Assembly (NCBI GenBank): GCA_029948255.1 | Contig: JALIZF010001542.1 | Coordinates: 124,001 to 188,000 of the forward strand | From: Telmatactis stephensoni | Lineage: Eukaryota; Cnidaria; Anthozoa; Actiniaria; Isophelliidae | Length of the DNA stretch: 64,000 nt | Direction: 5' to 3' | Shown: positions 1 to 11,803 of the stretch, in pieces | Numbering within the stretch: the stretch's first letter is position 1 | Layout of the letters: every line of letters starts with the position of its first letter | Notes under the pieces: model-generated | What the model was told of the DNA's origin: nothing | The model's input: only the letters and a program-made list of their open reading frames with translations | Databases searched by the model: none | Position numbers and translations under genes: made by a program

Positions 1-256
1 CACTAGTGAGCGTACGCCTCCCTCTAATAACTCTCTTAAAACTCATCGGACGACAAAACAAAATTCATATCTGATAAATATAAGGACTGAAGTTTACTTT
101 GACACAATATTTTGAATTTCAAGATGTAGAGCAATCAAGTAAAATCGCCAGTGAAAAGCACTACATTTCAGCTTGTTTGAAACCAACGGCCATTCGACCC
201 TGACACAGGAAGCCCAAACCACAAACTGAGAGGATGGTCCGCCTGTGCGACAAGTC

Positions 257-2449
257 ATGGCGAATTTGCAGGTTTGTGCCGTTCGTATTCTTCAGCATTG
301 TACACCCATATCACAACTTTACGTTTATTAATCTTACTGAATAATCTGTAGCTGGTTTTGTTGTTGTTGTGTAGATTGAAGGAATAATTGTAGCGCCCTT
401 CACTCCACTAGTCAATGGGTAAGTTTATGTAAATTTTACATCGGCTACCAGCGGGACTTCGTATTTCAGTTCCTTGCTTTGGCTAAACAACCGTCACTAA
501 ACTCTTTGCTTTCGAGTGATGGCACTTAATCCGTGAAATAGGTATTAGTCTAACAGACATTAGTAGACACTATTTCCATTGTTTTCTTTTGTTTTGATTA
601 GACTATTAGACACTGACTTTTAGATCTTGTTTCACGGATTAAGTGCCATCACTCTATAGAAACTTAATATAAATAGAACGCGCTGACACGTAACCAATTG
701 TCATCAAGAGACCATTGGCATAATACTGAACTCTAAATAAATATATTTACTGAAGTAAGACGGGACGATTATTCGCGCAACGCTATGTTGATGCGGCGTG
801 ACATACAACATGGAACAATTTTTCTGTCGCACGTTATGAGGTTTTGATTTGAACACAATAACTAATAACCTAATGCGAGAAAAATCGTCGTTGCAAATCG
901 TCTCTTGCAACATCACTTTAGCTCCTTCTTCACTTCCAAGCTAGATTCTTTAATGATGGAGTGAGATTAAAACCAGCTGCGAATTAAGCTATAGTTATCT
1001 CTGTATTTGCACTCAATTAACTCATCGTATTGCAAGTGTTATAAATTGTCACGCACTCGAATTGATGTTTTAGAAGACTGCCGTGATTGGGCAACCAGAA
1101 ATTATTCACAAAACCTGAAATGCAACAGCATTGTTGATGCCTTTGTTGACTATTTACAGGGAAGTCAATTTTGATGTCATTCCTGAGTATGTGGAACATC
1201 TGATCAAAGAAAGGGTTGATGGTGCTTATGGTTAGTCCATTTTTTGTTGTTTTTATTCACTTTGTATTTCTCACTAATACAGTCAGGCAGGAGTCATTTG
1301 TCATTTAATCATGCATTCATGCTTTTGTCCATTTTTCCTTCCATCCATCCCTCCCTCCCTCCCTCCCTCCCTCCCTCCCTCCCTCCCTCCCTCCCTCCCT
1401 CCCTCCCTCCATTCATCCATCCATCCCTCCATCCATCCCTCCATCCTTCATCCATTATTCATTCAATCAATCAGTCAGTCAGTTGATCAGTATAATACTG
1501 TAGTATATACAATAACTGCACTGGCCATTCAGTTGGAGGTTTATATATCTGCTGTTATGCCTTTGGCACTTTCCACAGTAAATGGTACATCTGGTGAGGG
1601 CTTTTTATGTTCTGTTGATGAGAGGAAGAAATTAGCTGAAAAGTGGTGGAACTCAGGAAAAAATAAGTAAGTAGCATTGAGATGAATATAGTATAAGCTA
1701 TCCCACTGCTAGTATGTAGCTATAGCCTTTAAATGAGCTTGTAATCTCACCAATGAGTGTTGTAGATCAGTGAATGGTGAGGATATCTGCTTGGAGACCA
1801 GTAGACCATGGGTTCAAAATCCACTAAAGCTCAAGAATGTTTTATAGGTTCATGCAGATGTTCAAATATTTTGTTTGATGTTCCTCTGTTTTTCTTACAC
1901 CACATAGGCTGAAGTATATCATCATTCATGTTGGTGCCGAATCCATTAGAGAGACACAAGAACTGGTCAGTCATAAGCAGTATATGTTAGGGTGGTAAAT
2001 GCCCTCTTTCCCCCCCCCCCCCCCTCCTTCCCCCCTCCCCCCTCCCCCCTCCCCTCAATGGGCCTATAAGTAAGTCTTGTGTGTTTTTTTGTAACATGCC
2101 ATCTTGGATGGAGTCTAGGATTATTACCATGCGATGTCACTACCGTGGCCAACCAACATAACTTATTTACTAGTTAGCCATTACAGATAGCAATATTTTG
2201 TTTTGTTTCACATTCAAAGTGCAAAGTAGTAGTATGACCTTTCTTTAATTTCCATGTTTTTCCAATGTTTTTTTTTGTTTTGTTTTGTTTTGTTTTTTGT
2301 CATAACAATAAGCAAAGACTGTACAAAACCTCCCAGGTGGCTAAATTTGGAGAGATATGAGGGGTATGTTTTTATATGAAAATTAAGTTTTTCCCTAGCA
2401 TAACCCTTTTGTTGATGTACTAGTTCTTAGTTCTTCTTCAATAAAGTTG

Positions 2450-2485
<36 letters not shown>

Positions 2486-5400
2486 CAAATAATTCAAATT
2501 AACAGGCAGGGTTTACAAGCTTAGCTCGCAATTTGTAAAAAAAGAAAAAAGTTAATTGGGCGGCCATGGTTGTTAAGGTTAATTGTTAATTGGGTGGTCA
2601 ATTTTCAATTGAATGTTAGATCTTGTATTTTTTTTTCCAGGCCAAACATGCTCAAGATATAGGAGTCACAGCCATTGCTGTCATGTCACCATCCTACTAC
2701 AAGCCATCAACTGCAGGTATATTGTCACTCTGCAGATATTGGTTTCCCTGTGCTTTATATTCCTAATAATGACTATGTACCATCCTGAGTGAGTGCTATT
2801 TAATTTACACACTAGATTCCTATCAAAACCAATTACTCTTAGAATTATGTGAAATAATCAGTTGTTATTAATATTGGAAGTCTAGAGGACTCCTATGAAT
2901 ATAGAAGGCTGGGGATGCTTGTCGCAAATTTGGAAAATGACCCCTAAAAAGTACCTGTGTCTTATAAGGTGGGCGTGGAATCACATGTTTTTTTACCCCT
3001 CAAAGGTACGTACCAACAAAAACAATAAATGCAATATTTTTCAATTTTAATAGCAGTTAAGACAGAATCTTTAAGGTTCATTTGTAAGTTTCATGTGACC
3101 CTCTAGTACTTACTGAAAAACCAGTTTAGCCTCTGGTAATCCGATAACATTTGAGACACCCTAAATGGTACCAGATCACTGATTTTGACCTCTAGAAGGT
3201 ACAACAATCAATCTGGCCTAAAGTATATGGAAGTTCCCCCTGTCCTCTAGGGTAAAACACATATATGAGGTTAGTAACAAATGCATGCCACAGATAATTG
3301 GGGCATGGGCTTCCTGTGGAGGATTAGAAACCTTTTTAGGAAGAGCAGATTTCATATGATCATGAGTGGACAAATAGATTGCACCAATTGCCGTGACCAT
3401 AACAGGGCCATGTTGTCTGTAAAATATTTGAAATTCCTGCTGTAACTGTGCCATGACCATACAGTGCAATTTTCACAGTCATATGAAATCTGCTCTAGTA
3501 ATACACTGTTCCCTATATCTCTGGTAATTATTTTGAAGTTCAATGGGAGGGTATATATACACAGTAACACAAAATATAAGTGAGAGCATTTGACCATTTT
3601 ATTGTGTTGCGGATTGCAAGATAAGGGTGACACAGTGGTTCATCACACCTGTTACCACTGTGGTCAGGTGCTGGAACATATATGAGTTGAGTTTATAGCT
3701 GGTCCCTCTGCTGCCATTGTGGGTTTTTTTTTCTGGACTGTCCAATTTTTTTCTCCTTTCATAATAATACCACTTCCAATCTTTAATTTTGCTCTGTGAT
3801 ATCATACTAAAGGGTTATTAACCAAGCGGGAGGTCTGTATGGGAAAATATCAGACCAAGGTCTTGACAGTACGGACCAAGCACAGCGAGGTCTGTACAAA
3901 AAGACCGAGGTCTGATATTTTCCCATACAGACCGAGCAAACAAGGTTAATAACTTATTTATTATATGGCTTTGAGAAGTTCCACTAAAACAATTGCCAAA
4001 CGCAAACTTTTCTTTTCATCCGGGACAGCGGTCCTGATATGGCAAAATACAGACCATGCATTAGCCAATCAGAATTCAGGAAATTATCTAGCCATATAAT
4101 AAATGGATTGTATGGCAGCAACATACTGCATCATGATGATGATGTTTAGCTGCAACAATTCAGTTGTTTGTCTGCTATGTACATGATGACCTATTATTAT
4201 TATACTACTTTGCATGTTATGTTTTAACATATGATATTTACTTCTTGCTATTTAGATGCAATGGCTGATTATTTGGGAGAAATTTCTAAAGCAGCACCAA
4301 GGATACCAATGTTGTATTATCATATTCCTCCCTTGAATCATGTAAACTGTAAGTACTGTTTTACGATAAGGATAATGCTGGCTAAACAAAGACAGATGAA
4401 ACCAGTGAGATTGAACATTAGGTAGGAAGGCTGTCAGAGAGATGGGCAGACAGACAGAAATAATTGGACAAATAAGGAGACAGTCAGTGATAGACATTTA
4501 GGCAGATAAACACAGTTGTATAGATACAGGCAGATAGACAGACAGACAGTCACTCAGTCAGTCAGACAGACAGACAGTTATATAGTCAGACAGACAGTCA
4601 GTCAGACATGTAGTCATACAAACAGAAAGACAGATAGACAGACAGGCTAGATGGCAGGCAGGCATGCAGACGATCCAAGTGTCCAACTAGATTTCCTGTC
4701 TAGATTTCCTGTCTATCTGCAGTACACCTACTAGCCTTGATGAAATTTACCATCAACTTGTCTTGTTTTGTTCTAGTTTCACTGGAAGCACTCTTTACAG
4801 CTGCTCAAGACAAGGTTCCAACACTTATTGGTGCAAAATTCACTAGTCCTGATTTAACAGATGTTATGAGATGTCTGACAGTCTTCCAGGGGAAATATCA
4901 AGTGTTGTATGGTGGTGATGGGGTATGTAGAATATACAGTTTGAGACATTACGAAGTTGATGGTGATGATGATGATGATGATGATGGTGGTGGTAGTGAT
5001 GGTGGTGATGGTGGTGATGGTGGTGGTGGTGGTGTCTGTTGTACTGTGATATGCTAGTGCCAGCTGGTGTTGTCATGGTATGGTAGGTTGATATAAGTTG
5101 TTGTTGATGATGGTGATGGTAGTGGTGATGATGGTGATGGCACTGGCAGTGCAGTGGTGTGGTAGTGGTTAGAGTTTTGTAATATAATACATAGGTTAAT
5201 CCAGGATTTGTAATGGGATCGATATGATTGCTAGTCTTCTATGCAACCGTCTTTAGTCTTGTCACGTGAGAGCTTACGTTACGTGATTATAAACAGTTAC
5301 GTAATAGACCGTTGATGGATAGCACTGTCATATAACATATGATTTTCAATATTCCAGTCATTATTATCATTTTGGATTACTCCAAAAGGGTCATGTACGT

Positions 5401-8400
5401 TTTATTAGTATATATATTTACCGATCGAGGTACAGTTCTAGAAGATCGCGTGATTTCGTATCAAATAGCTGTGCATATACAGAATGATTCATGTTAGTCA
5501 AAAGAGTTCTTTTTTGACTTTTACTGCTTTTATTACCTTTACATTACATTAGTATACATACAAAAATATACACATACACAATTAAAATAGGTAAACGTTA
5601 CACAGAATAACTAAAAAAGCTAATCTAGCTGTGTAACAGCTAGTTCTCGAATAAACAAGCACGAAGAAAACAACAAACGATTGCGTTCTTACACAGTGTG
5701 TGGCTACCCAATCCATCCTTAATCTGGATCTGCCATGAAATAAATCTTGTATGAGATGAAATCCTTTTGCTTAGACTAAAGTCTCGGACACAACTGTTTC
5801 ACAACTGAAGTCTCAGACACAACTTTTTCTGCATCATCAAATGACGCGCAACACGGTTGCACCGTATGTCCACACTGCAATGTTGTGCACAACGTTACAG
5901 AAAAAGTTACAGAAGCAGAACAGTCGATCCTAAACCCGTAACGTTTGCAAGTTTGTCCCTCCCCCTCCTTTCCTTTCCCCCTCCCCTCCCCTCCCCTCCC
6001 CTCCCCTCCCCTCCCCTCCCTCCCCAGGGCCGCTACGCAGGCTGCTCTCTGTTGCGGAAAAAGTTGCAAGAAACGTCGCACCGTTTGTCGCCGTTTGTTT
6101 ATTTGTAGAAAACGCAACGCGACGTAAAAGAGGAACGCGCGCGCTGAAAAGTGCATAGACTGTAATTCCCCCTGTCTGGTCATTGAGAGAACACTGCAAG
6201 GAGTGTTGGCCAAAGATCATTTTTGTGAGTAATCGTTTGATATTCGTTATCCACAGATGATTCTTGGAGCGTGTGCACATGGAGCTACATCAAGTATTGG
6301 AGTGTAAGTATAAAGGACTAAACCTTATAAATACACACCTAATACGTTAATAATCCCTTGTTACCAGAGTGAACTTGTTGCAGATAATGTTGCTTGGTAC
6401 GATATTTCTGTAAGGAAACACTTCGCAGGGGCGGATTTAGGGGAGGGGCGCAGGGGGGTGCGCACCCCCCTCCTGAGACGAATTTGAGTTCTTTTTCCCC
6501 AATATTTTTTAAAAATATCCTCTCGGCAGTTTCAAATTTATATGATGGTGAACCCCCTCTTGAAAACGGTGCACGCAATCCTGGATCCGCCGCTGAATCG
6601 CGCTAAGAAGTGCCTGCCTTAAAGAAAGTTTACGTACAAAAAGAAAGGGAAAAGTGCTCAATTTAGAGACTGGGCGGGGTTAGCTTCCACACCGAGGAAT
6701 CCACCATATGCCAAATTTCATGAAAAAGATTTAAAATGTCAGAGTCGGATTTAGGGGAGAGGTGCAGGGGTGCACACCCCCTCCTGAGACGACTTTGGTG
6801 CCTTTTCTTCTCCATACATTCTTCTCCATACTTAACCAAAATATTATCTGAATCCTCTGGACAGCTTCCAATTTCTATATTGTTGCAAACCTCCCCCCAC
6901 CCCACCCCCCGAAAGGATACTGTTTGATTGGCTTCTGAATGTTGATGTATATGGTGTCAGAGTAGGAATTGCTGATATCCGTTTCCTCTGATGTGTAGAT
7001 TATATTTCATCTTACTAGGGGCGTTCTTTAAGATAATCGTCTTTTTCAGGACTTACAATTATACAGGTAAAACCGCTAAAGCTGTTGTTGAAGCATTTGA
7101 AAAAGGTGACTTGCAGACAGCGAGGAAACATCAGGTATGGAAACACGTCTATAAGAGGGACGTCCATCTAAATACTAGATAATAGTTGCTTGGCACTATG
7201 ATAAATATGTGAGAAATAAGGAAAGATATAGTGCCTGATTGCACGCCCTACGAGAGACGGAAAAATATATTTCTCAAGTGGGACTCGAACCCACGACCCG
7301 CATAGGGTGAACTCCAGTGCTCTACCAACTAAGTTATCGAGTCAGCTGGAGTGATCGTGGGTACTGTTGCTATAAATTGGGAAACGGCATTGAATGTAAA
7401 CCAGGGGCGTATCCAAGGGGGGGTCCCAGGGTGCCCGTGACCCCCCTTTGAAAACAAAAAGATGATAGAAATATAAGAATCTGACTGGAGAAAGATTGAG
7501 AAATTGGAAGTGTGACCCCCCTTTGGTGGAAAATGGAAAGTGTGACCCCCCTTTGAAATATTCTGGATACGCCCCTGTAAACTAGATAGAATAGTGAAAG
7601 TCACTTGGCACTATGATGAATTAATATATGAGAAACTTTCCTTATTTCTCATGAATACTAGTTTCGGGCCGACGTTGTGAAGTGCTATACTCATCATGCT
7701 CTTCGCACGGAAAAATGCCTCGTATTTACGACGAAAGTTTAAACGAGGCATTTTGCCCAGAATCACAATCGCCATTTGTACCGGTTGAGTATAAATTTGA
7801 TTAACGTCGAAGTCTAAATGCTAGTTTTAAAACGCGACTTCGAGCTTCATTGTTCGCATTTCAACGATAACGGTAGTAAATATCTTGTTGTTCTACTTCT
7901 TGATATAATTACAAGTCATTTTCGTTATTTATATTTGCTTATATTTTCACTCTTCGTGTCTCTATACTTAGGCTCGAATACAACATTTAATGAAGGTCAT
8001 CCAAGATGTTGGTATGTAGAACTCAATGCAGTGAGACAAAGTTCCTGTTCCATTGGACATCTTCCAACGAACATAAATTTTTTGAACGACAACTTTTTGA
8101 TATCTTTAAAATTAAATTCCATTGTTGTCAAAAATCAAATGGGTAAATCAAAATTTGACGCCGTTAAAATGCAAATCTTCATGTCCGATCAACATTCAAG
8201 CCGATCCGCTCGTGTTGACCATTTTCCCGCCGATTTTCCAGACATGCGCAGTACTGCATTCTTCACTGATCAATCGTAATACCTTTGTCCGTTGTGACAT
8301 ACGACCCTTTTTTTTCATTTGTTTGTTTGTGCGTCTGCTTGTTTGTTGTTGTTGTTGTTTTTGTGCTGGACAGATGACCATTAGAGTAAATCTAGTTCAC

Positions 8401-8600
8401 TTGGTATCCCTGTGTTGATTGCAATCGTCCTTATTTTATTAGGTGGTTCGGGTGGTTTTCCTTTAAATGTCCACAAAGCTGTGCTGACACTTAAGGGAAT
8501 CAACGTTGGCCCTCCTCGTTTGCCATTGACGCCTGTCAATCAAAGCCAGCTCGATAAGCTAAAACAAGATCTAAGTAATATTGGATTCTGGGAATGGTGA
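257..8600 (+). CDS. NPL: N-acetylneuraminate lyase, 12 exons, complete
   Basis: Cytosolic class I aldolase that cleaves N-acetylneuraminate (sialic acid) to N-acetylmannosamine and pyruvate. Exons: 257-271, 375-418, 1160-1230, 1579-1666, 1908-1965, 2641-2716, 4256-4348, 4777-4922, 6257-6303, 7050-7134, 7972-8011, 8443-8600. All introns are GT-AG, phases are continuous, and the sum is 921 nt (306 aa plus TGA), close to the roughly 320 aa of animal NPL. Family landmarks: FTPLVNG near the N-terminus; NGTSGE (residues 45-50), the substrate-carboxylate loop; LYYHIPP (137-143) with the catalytic Tyr139; GAKFTS with the Schiff-base Lys169; VGPPRLPL near the C-terminus. The start is the ATG at 257, which gives MANLQ joined in phase to exon 2. 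An upstream ATG at 235 also ends at the same GT but in another frame. Introns hold (CCCT)n, (GACA)n and several MITEs. The exon chain is my own reconstruction; family assignment is very secure. Confidence 0.95.
514..654. mobile_element. MITE, ends GAGTGATGGCACTTAATCCGTGAAA
   Basis: Inverted ends at 514-538 and 630-654 in NPL intron 2. Related in part to the CACGGGTTAA elements at 10.85 and 33.65 kb. Confidence 0.75.
1336..1452. repeat. (CCCT)n / (CATC)n simple repeat
   Basis: Low-complexity run in NPL intron 3. Other simple runs in this gene: poly-C and C-rich 2008-2055, (TA)n 2451-2484. Confidence 0.9.
3342..3496. mobile_element. Palindromic MITE, ends AGAGCAGATTTCATATGA
   Basis: Near-palindrome in NPL intron 6. 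The inner string GAAATTCCTGCTGTAAC also occurs in the hairpin at 12320-12466, so the two are related. Confidence 0.7.
3811..4107. mobile_element. Compound palindromic repeat (GGTTATTAACC / TATTATATGGCT)
   Basis: Inverted arms 3813-3862 and 3900-3952 around the AGGTCTGTATGGGAAAATATC core, followed by a second inverted pair at 3955 and 4107. Confidence 0.65.
4440..4660. repeat. Degenerate (GACA)n
   Basis: Interspersed CAGACAGACAG runs in NPL intron 7. Confidence 0.85.
4962..5150. repeat. (GAT)n / (GGT)n simple repeat
   Basis: Runs of GATGATGAT and GGTGGTGAT starting about 40 bp after an NPL exon. The poly-Asp/Gly and poly-His readings are artefacts of the repeat. Confidence 0.85.
5960..6024. 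repeat. (CCCCT)n simple repeat
   Basis: About ten CCCCT units in NPL intron 8. Confidence 0.9.
6427..6920. mobile_element. Two tandem copies of a GGCGGATTTAGGGG MITE
   Basis: Copy 1 (about 6427-6596) begins AGGGGCGGATTTAGGGG and ends with GGATCCGCCGCTG. Copy 2 (about 6735-6920) is diverged and shares TGCACACCCCCTCCTGAGACGA. hAT-like by end sequence only. Confidence 0.65.
7268..7345 (-). pseudogene. tRNA-like sequence (SINE head or tRNA pseudogene)
   Basis: On the minus strand: an A-box-like TAACTTAGTTGGTAGAGCA and a perfect B box GGTTCGAGTCC, but no proper anticodon stem. Confidence 0.5.
7402..7577. mobile_element. hAT-like MITE, ends CAGGGGCGTATCC
   Basis: 176 bp, ends CAGGGGCGTATCCA and TGGATACGCCCCTG, flanked by TAAAC on both sides; inside are repeats of GACCCCCCTTTGAAA. 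A lone end of the same family lies near 16592. Confidence 0.8.
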
Positions 8601-8696
8601 ATGGCAACTTTTAGTAAAACCACAGGAAGCCCGACCTTGATGACGTCCTTTGAGGAATATGATTTAGGTCGTATATTACTATGTATGTTATCAAAT

Positions 8697-8702
8697 AATA
8701 AA
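8697..8702 (+). promoter_or_regulatory. Polyadenylation signal AATAAA for NPL
   Basis: A canonical AATAAA lies 97 nt after the NPL stop codon and fits a short 3' UTR. Seen directly; use as the poly(A) signal is inferred. Confidence 0.6.
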
Positions 8703-9020
8703 TAGTTATTAACTTTATGACATTTAGAGTTATCCGCGTTTATTTCTTAGAATCGAAGTTGAAGAAACCTTCAAAAATTTTGTTCCCAATAGTGGAAGTG
8801 AACGTTTGCAGAACCGACCGCGGCAAAATGTACACCCATGCACGACTCATGAACGATCCGATGAAAACATTTTTTTATGTTGACCGAGTGGGCTAAAAGT
8901 TCACCATGACCATCCGTAGTCATCTAATGCAACCAAAGAGAAAAGAGCACTTAGAATAGATTTCATCAGCAAGTCGCTTACTTATGAGGAAATGTTAAAT
9001 CAATCAAATCTTACTACACT

Positions 9021-9243
9021 ATTGCCGGATTTATGCCGTTAGGGACTAGGGACGAGTCCCTTGATATTACGATAATCAACAAGACTGAACAAGACCCACA
9101 TAGTCAGAAAGAGCACATCGAACTGTACAAAATTCCGAAGTTTGGTATAAATTGGATCAATATTGAACTGTATTGATTATTATTGATTATCACAAGATAT
9201 TAGGAGGCTCTTACCAGTCCCTAACGGCTTGAAATCCGGCAAT
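9021..9243. mobile_element. MITE, ends ATTGCCGGATTT…GCCGTTAGGGAC
   Basis: Imperfect inverted ends of about 26 bp (9021-9046, 9217-9243). Confidence 0.75.
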
Positions 9244-9872
9244 GGCGGCAAGAAACTAGTAAAATGTGGCAGTTTGAAAGGATTATAAATTATCAAGTTC
9301 AAAGAAAACTCCTGCCCCTGCTAGGTAGTTTTCCTGTAAGAGTTTCTTAAAGACAAGTAGTTTTGACCAATGACAAGCTTGATGTTACAAGTTACACGTA
9401 TGTTTGCAAATTAAAATGGAAAAGAGCGTTTGCTTTTCTAATTGTTTTTTAGCTTTCAAATAACAGTACGATTTGGATGACTTAGGTAAAGTTTCTGCTC
9501 TTGTTCTTCAGACATTCCGTAGTTCGTAATGGTAAAGAAAAACACGCTCGACATATTTTAGTGTGGGCCTAACGCGAAGAGTGTGTATTTGTATGTAGTT
9601 TGAGCGTATTAGAAAACATATTTACCAGTAAATTTGATAGCGACAACTTTGACAGTTCATCCGCCATGATTTCCAAACATGTGCTTTGCTTACTTCCACG
9701 CATGAACTTTACTATCTGCACGCATGCGCTTTACCTACGAGACTGCGATTTGTGTCTGAACGACAATGAAGCCCAATTTTAAACTCGGGCATTCCATAGG
9801 AAGCCCGAGTAATAATAAAAATGAATAAATTAAGTTAGAAAAAAACAATGCTAAAAATTAACCTTGCCCCGG

Positions 9873-10090
9873 CGAGCCTAGCCGATCCTGGACGAGGCAA
9901 GCGTAGATTAGTCGAGCCTAGACGAGTCGAGTCTAGACGAACCGGGCCCAGAGGAGCCGAGACGAGCCTAGACGAGCCGAGCCGAGCGTGGATTAGCCGA
10001 GCCTAGAAGAATCGAGCCTAGACGAGCAGAGCCTAGAAGAGCAGAGCCTAAAGAGTCGAGCCTAGATGAGACGAGGCGAGCCGAGCCGTC
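9873..10090. repeat. Degenerate GAGCCTAGACGAGCCGA repeat
   Basis: About 15 imperfect units, GC-rich against an AT-rich background. Confidence 0.8.
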
Positions 10091-10789
10091 TAATCTGTAG
10101 CATGATTTCCAATGGCACTAGCGATTTCAAAAGCGCCATTGTCTTTAAGACAAAAGACACTTGTGGGCTTACAAATCTTTGAACTCATTAGCATGCGAAG
10201 TGATTATTGGTTTAAGAGCTGCCTGGTTTTAGTGGACTAAAAAGTCTTTGTTCGACAATTTCACTAACTCACCATAAATAATTCTAGCTAAAGTAGGCTA
10301 CTTTTAAGTGCCCACTTGTTGCCTACTAGTAGACAGGCTTACACTTAAGAAGATTTTAGCAATACGATATAACAGTTTGGATGGTTGTCTGGTGTCACAA
10401 AAGACATGACTGGTCGTTGATGAAACTTTAAAACAAAAGAACAGATAATCATTTGCATACTCCTCACCATTCGCAAATTCATTCACAAATTCACTCGCAA
10501 TGATTCGCAACGATTATGCTTGTGCACTAAGTCTCCTATAACATATTAAACGAGGGGGAGTGGAGGGTTGTGGGCAAAAGGTGCCCCCTAATTCTATTAG
10601 ATATAACAGAAAATCACAATCATAAAGTGCTTGCGCACTAATTCTAATATTCACTAGATGGGGAGGGGTGGTGAGTTGCGCACTACGTCTCTTTACTTAA
10701 GGGGGAGGGGCGGTCTAGGTGGGGTGCGCACTGCGTACTGCGCACTAAGGGGCCCGTGCCATGCTTAACATACTACTAACTTTAGTGTA

Positions 10790-11051
10790 TCACTCTTTAG
10801 TACACCCTAATCCCATTGTGTTCTTTTGTTGTCATTTGGCTATCACACTTTATGTAATACACTTTGTTTCACGGGTTAATGAAAACCACTCTATCTAACC
10901 CGTGAAACAAAGTGTATTAGTTTAAGTGTAATAGTCGGATGGCAACGGAAAATTGGAATTAGGGTGTATAACTAAAGTGTGTTTCACGGGTTAAATGCTA
11001 AAGTGTGTTTCACGGGTTAAATGCTAAAGTGTGTTTCACCGGTTAAATGCT
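10790..11051. repeat. CACGGGTTAA hairpin plus three 26-bp units
   Basis: Inner inverted repeat 10856-10918 (AATACACTTTGTTTCACGGG), outer pair near 10799 and 10953-10976, then AAAGTGTGTTTCACGGGTTA units at 10974, 11000 and 11026. Confidence 0.75.
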
Positions 11052-11751
11052 ACCTAGTATTTTTGATCATATGTTCAGATATGCTAAGTACCGTACATAG
11101 TTACAATACCAGATATGCAAGCAATGATAATTTACACAAACCGGGCGTTAAAACTAATATAGGTAAACAGGCTATCTCTTATATGGCAATTGACCTTTGA
11201 AAAGTTCTCCCCACCCACTTAAAATTATTGAAAAAAATTAAATCTGCCTCCTTCAAAATGTAATTGACAGAACAGTCTTCTCAACAAACAACACAAAGAG
11301 TAAAGAGAAATCGATATGAATATATTGTCTTTTTTTTTCTTCTCAACCTTTTATTGTCATTGTACAATGTACCGTGTAAAATTATTAATTTTAAAGAGAG
11401 AGCAATATAAAACATTTCCAATTCCAATTAATGAAAAGCACTCTAGTGAGAACACTCGACTCTTATCGAGGCTACGCTCACCAAGGAATTAATCAACATT
11501 TGGAATTGAACTGCATCACATTCCCAAACATTTTTTAAAAGGGGGAAAGAGAAAGAAAAACATTTTTTTTTACTTTTAACACATTGTAGTTTGTTTTGGG
11601 AATCCCGCTTGTATTGATCTTGCAGATTTTTTCGATTTTCTCAATAGTATTTATTGCTTGGGCTTCCTGATTTGGCTGATCTCGTGACAATTTCAGAAAC
11701 AGCATGACTTCCATATAATCTTCCGTTTGTGGTTTTCTTTCTAAAAACACT

Positions 11752-11803
11752 ATGAGTATTTATATATTTTTTGCAAGTCTACTATTCTCTTTTCAGACCT
11801 CAG
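11752..11803 (+). other. Signal-peptide exon of receptor A
   Basis: ATG plus 17 codons of strongly hydrophobic sequence ending CAG|GTAAGA in phase 1. It joins in frame to the next exon, which opens DASYTW after a TCATAG acceptor. The hydrophobic core FFASLLFSF is typical of a cleaved signal peptide. Confidence 0.75.

Larger units (their letters stand above)
8703..11751. other. Intergenic region between NPL and receptor A
   Basis: No gene found. Holds a MITE (9021-9243), a degenerate GAGCCTAGACGAGCC repeat (9873-10090) and the CACGGGTTAA hairpin with its short tandem array (10790-11051). The receptor A promoter should lie just upstream of 11752; no clear TATA box or initiator was recognised. 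Confidence 0.6.

Noticed and set aside
4864..5076. Poly-His and Asp/Gly-rich short frames
   Set aside because: Translations of a (GAT)n/(GGT)n repeat in an NPL intron.
5776..6280. Several frames around 5.8-6.3 kb
   Set aside because: Glu/Gly- and Pro-rich readings of (CCCCT)n.
7818..8279. 153-codon plus-strand frame
   Set aside because: Runs through an NPL exon (7972-8011) and its flanking introns; the spliced reading explains the exon better.
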